Source of the DNA: JBBQSU01 sp038234815
GTDB taxonomy: Bacteria > Planctomycetota > Phycisphaerae > Tepidisphaerales > Tepidisphaeraceae
DNA: 16,503 nt
Assembly: GCA_038234815.1 (NCBI GenBank)
Contig: JBBQSU010000083.1
Span: 1 to 16,503, forward strand
Direction: 5' to 3'
The position numbers were made by a program, and so were the translations under genes. Numbering within the stretch: the first letter of the stretch is position 1; each line of letters starts with the position of its first letter. Below are positions 1-6,502 of the stretch, in pieces. The notes beneath the pieces are model-generated. The model saw nothing but the letters and a program-made list of their open reading frames with translations. It was not told where the DNA came from and ran no database searches.

Positions 1-302
1 CCGGGCGGCATGCGCATGTCCACAAAGGCCATGGCGAAGGGCTTGGCGTCGGCGATGGATTGTTCGACACATTTCAGGCCTTCTTCGCCTTGCATCGCCG
101 ACACCAGTTCGAAGACCATCTTGGTGGGTTTGGAACCCACCTCCTCGCCAAACAACGCGGCCTCGACCGAATCCAGTTCCGTGCCCGGCGCTTCCGAAGC
201 CAGAATCTTCCAGAAGTCGCGGTGGATGGCTTCGTTGTCGTCGATGATGAGGATTCGACGATTTTCGAGCATCAGGCGGTTTTGTTCAGTAAAGTGATTC
301 AC
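1..302 (-). CDS. Response regulator, receiver domain (partial, runs off left edge)
   Basis: The reverse strand encodes the first 100 residues of a CheY-like receiver domain, the phosphoryl-accepting partner of the kinase encoded just upstream. After the core strand RRILII come the acidic pair Asp21-Asp22 (IDDNEAIHRDF) and the likely phospho-acceptor Asp95 in FVDMRMPPG, where the window ends. The stretch between the first helix and the QGEEGL segment (about residues 40-70) is longer than in a minimal CheY, as in regulators of the 'DDNEAIHxDF' type. I chose the GTG at 302 because it overlaps the kinase stop codon as GTGA and has GGAGG 4 bases upstream. The alternative ATG at 272 would lie 34 bases from that site. 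Any output domain lies outside the window, so the effector function is unknown. Confidence 0.85.
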   Translation of the reverse strand, partial: MNHFTEQNRLMLENRRILIIDDNEAIHRDFWKILASEAPGTELDSVEAALFGEEVGSKPTKMVFELVSAMQGEEGLKCVEQSIADAKPFAMAFVDMRMPP

Positions 303-2347
303 AGAGCCTCCGAAGTCACAAGGACCGCTGGGATATCAAGTGTGAACGTGGCGCCAGTTCCCGGGCCGTCGCTGCGGCAGGTGAGATTGCCGCTCATGGT
401 CTTGGCCGAATTGGCAGCACTATGCAGGCCAAAGCCATGCCCTTCCCGGCGGGTGGTGAATCCGTGCTGGAAAATTTTGATAACGTGTTCAGACTTAATG
501 CCGACGCCGTTGTCCTGCACTTCAAAGACAACTCGCGCCTCGCCGTCTCTCTCGGCCATTTGCACACGCAAGGTGATGGTCCGAGGCGCATGGTCGGTCG
601 TTTTTACCGCGTTTTTGGCATTGCTGATGAGGTTGACCAGGACCTGCATCGTCTGGTGCTTGTCCAGTTCAACTGCCGGGCAGTCGGCGTACTCTCTGAT
701 GAGTTCAATCGCATGTCGTTCGATCGAGAGGGTATTCAATTTGAGGGCCTCTTCCATCACCACGGTGGGATTGGCGATTTCCCGGGGGCTACTGGTGCGA
801 GCCAGTGACTGCTGCCGCCGGACGATTTCCTTGATGTGTTCAAGGCCCTCGGTCATGGAAGACAGTTCGGTCAGCATTGTCGCTTGCTCGTCGCCGAGGA
901 AGTGGGCCAGCTTGTTGAGATACAGCGGAAGCTGTTTGCCTTTCTCGTCGGTAGTCAGGAAGTTGCCCAGATCGGCCTGCCGGCTCTGGATCATTTCCGT
1001 GGCCTTAGTGAGATTCCCTACCTTTGAGTTGCGCAATTTCTCACTCATCACACCCGCGGAAATATTAACACTGTTCAGCACATTGCCGACGTTATGCAAA
1101 ACGCCGATGGCGATCTCTGCCATGCCCGCAGCCCGCGAAGCCTCCACCAACTGCCCCTGCAATTTCTCGCGCTCGGCTTCGGCCAGCTTCCGGTCGGTGA
1201 TGTCACGAGCAACGCTCAAGACCGAGGCGACTTTTCCGTTGTCATCAAATAGCGGCACCGCTTGCGATTCCAACCACTTGCGTCCACCCCTCTTACCAAC
1301 GACTTGGAACTGCCCCGACGCCCGTTCGCCGGCGCAGGCTTTTTTATGAATTTTGAAGAAATCCTTTTGATCAGCAGGTTCGACGTATGCAGAAAAGGCC
1401 GTGCCGACCACGTCGTCGGCCGCGTCCAGTTCCAGCATATTGCGGCCAGCGGGATTCATTTCCAGGACGCAACCGGTGTCGGTCACGTCCACCACCTTCA
1501 CGCATTCCGGCTCGTTATCCAGAATCGTCTGCAGTCTTGCTTCGCTCCGGCGGAGGGCGAGCTCGGTCTTGCGTCGGCGTTCGATTTCCGAGTGCTTGAT
1601 GTTCAGAGTCGTGGCAGTGCTGACGAGGATGACCCCGAGGACGGCCATGATGCTCAAAGGCATCGCCCGGCTGCGAGCGATCGCCAGCACCCATGTGTGG
1701 GCGTCAAAATCCACGCCCAGCACGGCTTCCACTTTGCCATTTTCGTCATACATCGGAACCAACGCGCTTACCCAGGTTCCCCAGCGGTCGGTCTCGGGCA
1801 CGCCATCGAAACTGGCCTTGCCGGTGAATGGGACGAGCATGGCGTCAGTGACTTCCGGGTACGGTTCGCCGATCGCCGTGCGCTGCTCACGGTCTTCGTC
1901 AATCTTGCCGTCGCGGTTGTAGTCGGTTTCCGAGTCCACGATCATCCTGATCTTGCCGTCGGTGTCCTGCCGGTAGGTATAAATGTCGTTGACGACTGGA
2001 TTGGCGTTGAGCCACCGGATTTCCGCATTGACGAGTTTGAGATAAGCTGGGTCATCCGCGGGCGTTTCCAGAGTTATCTTGGAGTGACCCATCAACTGAA
2101 GCTCTTGTGCATATGTTGGAGCAATACCGCTGACGGCTTCGCGCAAGCGATTTCGCTCGTTTTCACCGGAGAGAAAAGCCGTGTAAACCCCGGCGCAAGT
2201 GAGGGCGACCAAGGTCAGCCAGAATCGCAGGCGAAGTCCCGTGGTGCAGTATCGCTTGCGAAGCCAGCGGTGGGAGATCAGCGCCGCCGCCCAAAGGAGG
2301 GTCGAAAAGATCGCCCCGTCGGCCCCGTAGTTGATAACCCATTCCAT
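299..2347 (-). CDS. Membrane-bound PAS sensor histidine kinase
   Basis: A 682-residue sensor kinase that should autophosphorylate on His and pass the phosphate to the adjacent regulator. In order: hydrophobic N-terminal segments (about residues 10-25 and 41-60), an extracytoplasmic sensor region of about 165 residues (61-225), a second membrane anchor (about 228-250), a PAS domain (about 265-385, ending in the PAC-like RDITDRKLAEAE), and a transmitter core. The H-box is GVLHNVGNVLNSV with His418. The ATPase domain has the N-box (VLVNLISNAKNA, 570-580), G1 (DNGVGI, 612-617), F-box (IFQHGFTTR) and G2 (GHGFGLH, 636-642). All expected catalytic motifs are intact. The sensor region has an aspartate-rich, EF-hand-like loop at 142-153. 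The gene overlaps the regulator by 4 bases. The ATG at 2347 lacks a strong Shine-Dalgarno sequence but places the membrane segments sensibly. The ligand is unknown. Confidence 0.93.
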   Translation of the reverse strand: MEWVINYGADGAIFSTLLWAAALISHRWLRKRYCTTGLRLRFWLTLVALTCAGVYTAFLSGENERNRLREAVSGIAPTYAQELQLMGHSKITLETPADDPAYLKLVNAEIRWLNANPVVNDIYTYRQDTDGKIRMIVDSETDYNRDGKIDEDREQRTAIGEPYPEVTDAMLVPFTGKASFDGVPETDRWGTWVSALVPMYDENGKVEAVLGVDFDAHTWVLAIARSRAMPLSIMAVLGVILVSTATTLNIKHSEIERRRKTELALRRSEARLQTILDNEPECVKVVDVTDTGCVLEMNPAGRNMLELDAADDVVGTAFSAYVEPADQKDFFKIHKKACAGERASGQFQVVGKRGGRKWLESQAVPLFDDNGKVASVLSVARDITDRKLAEAEREKLQGQLVEASRAAGMAEIAIGVLHNVGNVLNSVNISAGVMSEKLRNSKVGNLTKATEMIQSRQADLGNFLTTDEKGKQLPLYLNKLAHFLGDEQATMLTELSSMTEGLEHIKEIVRRQQSLARTSSPREIANPTVVMEEALKLNTLSIERHAIELIREYADCPAVELDKHQTMQVLVNLISNAKNAVKTTDHAPRTITLRVQMAERDGEARVVFEVQDNGVGIKSEHVIKIFQHGFTTRREGHGFGLHSAANSAKTMSGNLTCRSDGPGTGATFTLDIPAVLVTSEAL
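307..311 (-). promoter_or_regulatory. Ribosome binding site of the response regulator
   Basis: On the minus strand GGAGG lies 4 bases before the GTG at 302 and within the last codons of the kinase gene. It is what favours the GTG start over the downstream ATG and supports translational coupling of the kinase and regulator. Confidence 0.55.
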
Positions 2348-2525
2348 AGCTGTCTTTCTTGGTCACAACGCCGACAATGCCTTCAAACCGCCGGCTCAAT
2401 TGATTTTTCGGACAGATATGGATGCGAATAAAGTTGATAATATTGACGATAATTCGTGCTATGCCGGCCGATTTAGACGATAAGGCGATGAGATAGCCCG
2501 CTTAGACTAAGAGTATGGTGCCCGA
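2348..2525. promoter_or_regulatory. Divergent intergenic spacer with AT-rich core
   Basis: This 178-base gap separates the divergent kinase and 157-residue-protein genes, so it must carry both promoters unless transcription comes from elsewhere. Its middle (about 2426-2453) is clearly richer in A and T than the flanks and contains TTGATA and TTGACG. TAGACT at 2503-2508 is a possible -10 for the plus-strand gene, but no well-spaced -35 accompanies it. I could not fix a start site for either direction, and I see no RNA gene or strong hairpin here. Confidence 0.4.
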
Positions 2526-2999
2526 ATGCTGTCAAATGAATTTATCTGGACCCGGCGGTTGCGGATGCAGATGGACCTGATCCCGGGACCGCCCCATGGC
2601 GATAAAGTGCTCTACAGTGCCGCTATTCAGGTGTTGGCCCGATACCCGGCCGAAGTGATCGCTGCGGCCATGTCCATGGTGCCGAACATCAATGTCGAAC
2701 TTGACGGCACACTGGACCCGCGCGCCTGGCGGTGGCGTTGGGCGCAGGGCAATCGTTCGATTCACGTTGGCTTCAGCACGCTCGACGCCATTACGACCGG
2801 CCAGGCCGCAACGTGGGGCGGCTGCACCCTGGATGCCGACTGCCAGGTTGGAGACCTGATAACCCTCTGGGAAAACCTCCGCAAGACGCACCCGAACATC
2901 TGGATACATTTCAACGGACGAGTCTTCACCCCGCAAAAATTGTTCGATAACGTCCGCGTGATGTTTGAAGATCATGTCCTGACCGACCTGTGGGAATAG
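2526..2999 (+). CDS. Hypothetical protein of 157 residues, unrecognised
   Basis: I do not recognise this protein. It has no signal peptide or membrane segment and looks like a soluble alpha/beta protein. Visible features are a Trp/Arg-rich patch (residues 67-72, AWRWRW), two cysteines (100 and 106, GGCTLDADC) and a Trp-rich C-terminal third (W115, W126, W156). Codon third positions are mostly G or C and the composition is ordinary, which favours it over the long His/Arg-rich reading frame on the opposite strand. There is no clear Shine-Dalgarno sequence before the ATG at 2526. Met14 and Met16 are alternative starts. It lies 111 bases upstream of the radical SAM gene on the same strand, with a small hairpin between them, so a functional link is possible but unproven. 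Confidence 0.65.
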   Translation: MLSNEFIWTRRLRMQMDLIPGPPHGDKVLYSAAIQVLARYPAEVIAAAMSMVPNINVELDGTLDPRAWRWRWAQGNRSIHVGFSTLDAITTGQAATWGGCTLDADCQVGDLITLWENLRKTHPNIWIHFNGRVFTPQKLFDNVRVMFEDHVLTDLWE

Positions 3000-3041
3000 T
3001 ATTCGCACGCCGGGCGTGCCGTTTGCAAAGTATTCGCTCGC
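2998..3041 (+). repeat. Imperfect direct repeat AGTATTCGCNCGC, two copies 31 bases apart
   Basis: The 13-base units at 2998-3010 and 3029-3041 differ at one position (A versus T). The first begins in the stop codon of the upstream gene, and both precede the radical SAM gene. The spacing is about three helical turns, so a regulator binding two sites on one DNA face is conceivable. Chance is also possible at this length. Confidence 0.4.
3005..3019 (+). terminator. Small GC-rich hairpin after the 157-residue gene
   Basis: GCACGC and GCGTGC form a perfect 6-base-pair stem around a CGG loop, starting 5 bases after the stop codon at 2999. Only a poor T run (CGTTTGC) follows, so it is at best a weak intrinsic terminator or a 3' end stabiliser. 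It also overlaps the first copy of the direct repeat, so it could instead be part of an operator. Confidence 0.35.
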
Positions 3042-3059
3042 GCCCTTGCCCACCATGCG

Positions 3060-3065
3060 TATACT
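3060..3065 (+). promoter_or_regulatory. Possible -10 element (TATACT) for the radical SAM gene
   Basis: TATACT matches the sigma-70 -10 consensus at 5 of 6 positions and is preceded by TGCG, close to an extended -10. I found no well-spaced -35. If used, transcription would begin near 3072, almost on the ATG at 3075. That favours a downstream start codon such as the ATG at 3111. Confidence 0.3.
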
Positions 3066-3110
3066 TTTCCGACGGTGCATTTACCCATGCCCCGTTGGTG
3101 GACACCCCGC

Positions 3111-4256
3111 ATGATTAATCTCAGCGAACTGCTGCTTGGCACGTCCAATAACGCGCCGCAAGGACAGATCGGCCGCGCCTCGAACGGCAAGCCTCTGGTG
3201 ATGTGGTCGCTCACGCGCGCAAGTGATCTTAAGTGCATCTATTGCTACACCGCGGCCACCGCCTCGCCTCAGGCGCAGGAGCTTTCGTTCGACGAAGGCG
3301 TCGCCCTGCTGGACGACCTGAAATCCTTCGGTGTACCGGCGATCGTGGTCGGCGGGGGTGAACCGCTCGTGCGCCCCGACGCCCTGGATTTGCTCCATCA
3401 CGCGCGTCATATCGGATTAAATTGCAGCCTGACAACCAGCGGCCAATTGTTGACCGATTCAGTCGCCGACCGATTGGCGACGATGGGGCTGGGGCATGTC
3501 ATACTAACCATTGACGGTGCCCCGGAGCGGCACGACCGCATCAACAGCAAAGCCGGTGCGTTTGACGCCGCGCTGGCGGCGCTGCGGCGGTGCAAGGCTC
3601 GGAAGATCAAAGTGGGCGTGAAGCTGACGGTTCATGCGATGAACTGCATGGACGTTCCCGCAATTTTCAGAATGTGCCAGGAGGAGCGGGTCGATCGACT
3701 CTGCCTTTATCACGTCGTCAATCCCGAGCCGGACCAGCACGCGGGGTCGCTTTACCTTTCGCCGGAGCAGACGCGCATGGTGGTGGAAGATGTCGTCTCC
3801 TTGACACTGGCTTCACACCTTGCGGGCCATCCGCTGGATGTGGTCACGGTCGGTAACCACGCCGATGCAGGGTACTTGCTGCTGCGGCTTGAGCAGACGG
3901 CAACGGAGCGCGTCGATGCGGCGCTCGATCACCTCCGGCAGACCGCCGGAAATCGCGTGGGCACCGATCAGGCGATGGTCGATCCACAGGGAGATGTGCA
4001 TTACGACGAGTTCAGCACTCAATACAGCCTGGGCAACGTGCGGCAGGCACCCTTCAGTCGGATTTGGTCCGAATCCAACGACGAACGGCTGCACATCCTG
4101 CGCGACCGTGTTCCGCACCTTTCTAGTCGATGTCAGAGGTGCCGGTTCGTTGAGATATGCAACGGAAATATTCGAACCCGTGCAGAAACCCTCACGGGCG
4201 ACTGGCTGGCCCCGGATCCCGGCTGCTATCTCAGCGAAGACGAGCGCAGCGCATAA
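3111..4256 (+). CDS. Radical SAM/SPASM protein, AhbC/AhbD/NirJ-like, first cluster Cys replaced by Ser
   Basis: Resembles radical SAM enzymes of the alternative heme and heme d1 pathways (AhbC, AhbD, NirJ), which modify tetrapyrroles with SAM and iron-sulfur clusters. I start it at the ATG at 3111 (381 residues) because MINLSELL matches the usual family N terminus. The frame is open upstream, with ATGs at 3075 and 3087. Numbered from 3111, the SAM region has TRASDLKCIYCY (Ser38, Cys42, Cys45) and the GGE-type motif VVGGGEPL (79-86). The C terminus carries a SPASM-like cluster, Cys341, Cys344, Cys350 and Cys372, within CRFVEICNGN and APDPGCYL. The first cysteine of CX3CX2C is Ser (AGT at 3222-3224), one base from TGT. 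The protein may lack normal SAM-cluster chemistry, bind the cluster differently, or reflect a sequence error. The substrate is unknown. Confidence 0.82.
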   Translation: MINLSELLLGTSNNAPQGQIGRASNGKPLVMWSLTRASDLKCIYCYTAATASPQAQELSFDEGVALLDDLKSFGVPAIVVGGGEPLVRPDALDLLHHARHIGLNCSLTTSGQLLTDSVADRLATMGLGHVILTIDGAPERHDRINSKAGAFDAALAALRRCKARKIKVGVKLTVHAMNCMDVPAIFRMCQEERVDRLCLYHVVNPEPDQHAGSLYLSPEQTRMVVEDVVSLTLASHLAGHPLDVVTVGNHADAGYLLLRLEQTATERVDAALDHLRQTAGNRVGTDQAMVDPQGDVHYDEFSTQYSLGNVRQAPFSRIWSESNDERLHILRDRVPHLSSRCQRCRFVEICNGNIRTRAETLTGDWLAPDPGCYLSEDERSA

Positions 4257-4278
4257 CCTGGTCGGCTGTTCCCGGCGG

Positions 4279-6309
4279 TTACTTCGTAGGCTTCTTCCTA
4301 ACTTTGGGCTTGCTCGAAGTCTTGCCCGTCGCACCGGACGATTTTAGTACGACCACCCCAAATGGCGGCAGCACGATCGTGCCGTCGGCGGTCGGCTTGG
4401 TCCCCAGCAGGTCCTTGCCATTCAGGCCCGTCAGGTGAGTTTCATTGGCGGAGTGATTTAACAAAACGAGGTACGACTGCTTTCCTCTCCGCGAGATCGC
4501 CTCCACGTGTGAAGGCGCCGCCAGCACCGGCGCGATCGATCCCTCCTCAGAAAAGATCTGCACCCAAGTTGCGACGGCCTCGGCGGTGAGATAACCGCCG
4601 ATGTAATATACAGCGCCTTTGCCCACGCGGTTGCGGGTTACCGCCGGGCTGCCCGAGAGGAGCGAATCCTCGGTTTCCCAGGCGCCTAACCGTTCGGCTT
4701 CGAGTGGGCGCAGCCGCTCGACGAACGTATCCATGACCAGCGTCTGCCCGCCCGCCAAACGTGCGCTGCGCGTCTCACCCTTAGCCAGCGTCGTCCAGTC
4801 CTCCACCTTCACCCCCGCGAGCGTGCGCAGCAAGCCGGGTAGGGGCAATTCAACAACATGCGCGTTGGTATCTTTCATCCCTGCCTGGGCACAGAGGATT
4901 AACGTTCCACCCGATCGCACATATTTTTCGAACTTTCTGGCCATTTCCGCAGGCACGATTTTCAGATGGCCGGCGATAAGAACAGGGTATTGGTTCCAAT
5001 CTCCCGCCGGCCAAACCTGATCGACTGGCACATGCATCTTCATCAGCTCGCCCTGCCAAGCGTCGCGCTCGCGCGCTGCTGCGCCACGCGCGTAGGTGTT
5101 TATGCGGCTGTGGTTGATCTCGTCATCATAATCACGCAGCACCCCGACCGCCTTGACCACCGGCGCGTCCAAAAAGTCCGCAGGAAGTCGCTTGATTTCC
5201 TCAGCCACTTGCGTCGCTTCGGTCAGCCGGCGACTGTCTTTGTCATCCGCGTCGATCAGTCCGTGCCAATGCTGCTCGCTGCCAAAGGGGCAAGTCCGCC
5301 AGCGAAAATAACCGAGCATCTTTGCGCCGTGTCCGATCGATTGCCAGGTCCACAGGCGGATCTGACCCGCCCGCGGAGTGGCCTGGAGGTATTCCATCTG
5401 TCCGCCCGGGCCGGCCTGCTGCTCCATCACGCCGAATGGAAACGATAAACTCCGCGAGAGCACCAGGCCTCGCGCCGCGCTGGTCCACTCGGAATAAAAC
5501 AGCGGATATTGATCGTGCGAGAAGAAATCCAAAGGTTTCATCAGGTCAGCGGGATCGACGTTGGCGAACAAGGCATTGTGGGTGATGAGCCACTCGGGAT
5601 TGTATTGCCGGAGGATTTTCGCCTGCCGCTCGGCAAAGCGCCCCACCATGGCGCTGATAAAGCGAGATTCATCAAGTAGCGTCGTGGGGTTGAGATAGGT
5701 CGCAGTCGGGTGAGGCAGATCAATCTGCTCCCAGGCGTCATAAGTTTGTGCCCAGAACGCCGTTCCCCAGGCGCGATTCAGTGCATTGAGCGTTCGGTAC
5801 TTGTCCTTAAGCCACGCCCGAAACGCGATCACATCGGACGGTGCATAGCTCACGTCCATGTGGCAGTTGAATTCGTTGTCGAGCTGCCAGGCGATGACCT
5901 GCTTTTCGGCTGCATAGTGTTCGGCCAGTGCCGTGCAGAGTTTATCGGACAGTTCGAGATATTTTGCAGAGGTGTAGTTGAAATTCCGGCGGCTGCCGTG
6001 GGTCATGGGAAGTCGCCCAAAATTCCATCGCAGCACCTCGGGATACTTCTGACTGACCCAGGCCGGCCCGGCATAGGTCGGCGTGCCCAGAACCACCTTT
6101 ACGCCGTGCTTGCGACAGAAGCCGATCACACGATCGAAGAGTTCAAACTGATACGCGCCTTCGTGCGGTTCAAATACGTTCCATGCGCCCTCGCCCATGC
6201 GGACGTATTCAAACCCCGCACGCGCGATCCTGGCGATGTCCGATTCGTGCCGGCTGGGGTGCCAATGCTCGGGAAAATAACAAACGCCAATAAGGAATTT
6301 CTTAAACAT
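4279..6309 (-). CDS. Glycoside hydrolase family 42, beta-galactosidase-like
   Basis: A 676-residue retaining glycosidase, expected to cleave terminal beta-galactosides or related beta-glycosides. The N-terminal TIM barrel (about 1-390) starts with GVCYFPEHW. The acid/base is Glu146 in WQLDNEF and the nucleophile is Glu296 in FGVMEQQAGP, both typical of GH42. A trimerisation-like domain follows (about 395-590, with SGGTLIL), then a small beta domain (about 600-655). The protein ends in a Lys-rich tail (GKTSSKPKVRKKPTK). No signal peptide is visible, so it probably acts in the cytoplasm on imported sugars. Of the cysteines that bind zinc in some GH42 enzymes after the acid/base, only Cys149 is seen. 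The gene is convergent with the radical SAM gene, 22 bases apart with no obvious terminator. No transporter or sugar regulator is adjacent. Confidence 0.92.
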   Translation of the reverse strand: MFKKFLIGVCYFPEHWHPSRHESDIARIARAGFEYVRMGEGAWNVFEPHEGAYQFELFDRVIGFCRKHGVKVVLGTPTYAGPAWVSQKYPEVLRWNFGRLPMTHGSRRNFNYTSAKYLELSDKLCTALAEHYAAEKQVIAWQLDNEFNCHMDVSYAPSDVIAFRAWLKDKYRTLNALNRAWGTAFWAQTYDAWEQIDLPHPTATYLNPTTLLDESRFISAMVGRFAERQAKILRQYNPEWLITHNALFANVDPADLMKPLDFFSHDQYPLFYSEWTSAARGLVLSRSLSFPFGVMEQQAGPGGQMEYLQATPRAGQIRLWTWQSIGHGAKMLGYFRWRTCPFGSEQHWHGLIDADDKDSRRLTEATQVAEEIKRLPADFLDAPVVKAVGVLRDYDDEINHSRINTYARGAAARERDAWQGELMKMHVPVDQVWPAGDWNQYPVLIAGHLKIVPAEMARKFEKYVRSGGTLILCAQAGMKDTNAHVVELPLPGLLRTLAGVKVEDWTTLAKGETRSARLAGGQTLVMDTFVERLRPLEAERLGAWETEDSLLSGSPAVTRNRVGKGAVYYIGGYLTAEAVATWVQIFSEEGSIAPVLAAPSHVEAISRRGKQSYLVLLNHSANETHLTGLNGKDLLGTKPTADGTIVLPPFGVVVLKSSGATGKTSSKPKVRKKPTK

Positions 6310-6373
6310 AAGTTTGAGAAGATAACATTGAAAGTTCTGGCGACCAATGATCCTTCGGCTATAACACTATCTC

Positions 6374-6502
6374 ATGCGTCCGATGATCAAGCGGGTTCTG
6401 CGTATCTCCGGCTGGGCTTTACTGCAACTCATGCTCATCGGCGTTATTCTCGGCTTAATCGCGGCCATGTGGACCCCGCTTGTCCGCAAGTGGATTAAAT
6501 GA
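6374..6502 (+). CDS. Small single-membrane-segment protein, 42 residues, coupled to the aminotransferase
   Basis: A short reading frame starts at ATG 6374 and ends in TGA at 6500-6502, overlapping the next gene's start as ATGA. The product has a basic N terminus (MRPMIKRVLR), one strongly hydrophobic segment of about 20 residues (13-33, rich in Leu, Ile, Ala, Gly), then TPLVRKWIK. This is a coherent single-pass topology with positive charges at both ends. The 4-base overlap suggests translational coupling. No good Shine-Dalgarno sequence precedes it. TATAAC at 6360-6365 could be a -10 but would put transcription start almost at the ATG. I do not recognise the family. It could be a membrane anchor, a leader, or a chance ORF. 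Confidence 0.5.
   Translation: MRPMIKRVLRISGWALLQLMLIGVILGLIAAMWTPLVRKWIK

Noticed and set aside
60..1349. Long plus-strand reading frame opposite the histidine kinase
   Set aside because: It is antisense to a kinase with every catalytic motif, and its composition (Arg, Ser, Cys rich, no recognisable motif) is that of a shadow frame.
1262..2431. Second long plus-strand frame over the kinase N-terminal half
   Set aside because: No recognisable domain; it mirrors the sensor and PAS coding sequence on the other strand.
2532..3080. 182-codon minus-strand frame opposite the 157-residue gene
   Set aside because: His/Arg-rich, low-complexity composition and no motif; the plus-strand frame has more natural composition and G/C-rich third positions.
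4257..4278. Bidirectional terminator between the convergent radical SAM and GH42 genes
   Set aside because: The 22-base gap has no stem-loop with a T run that I can support.
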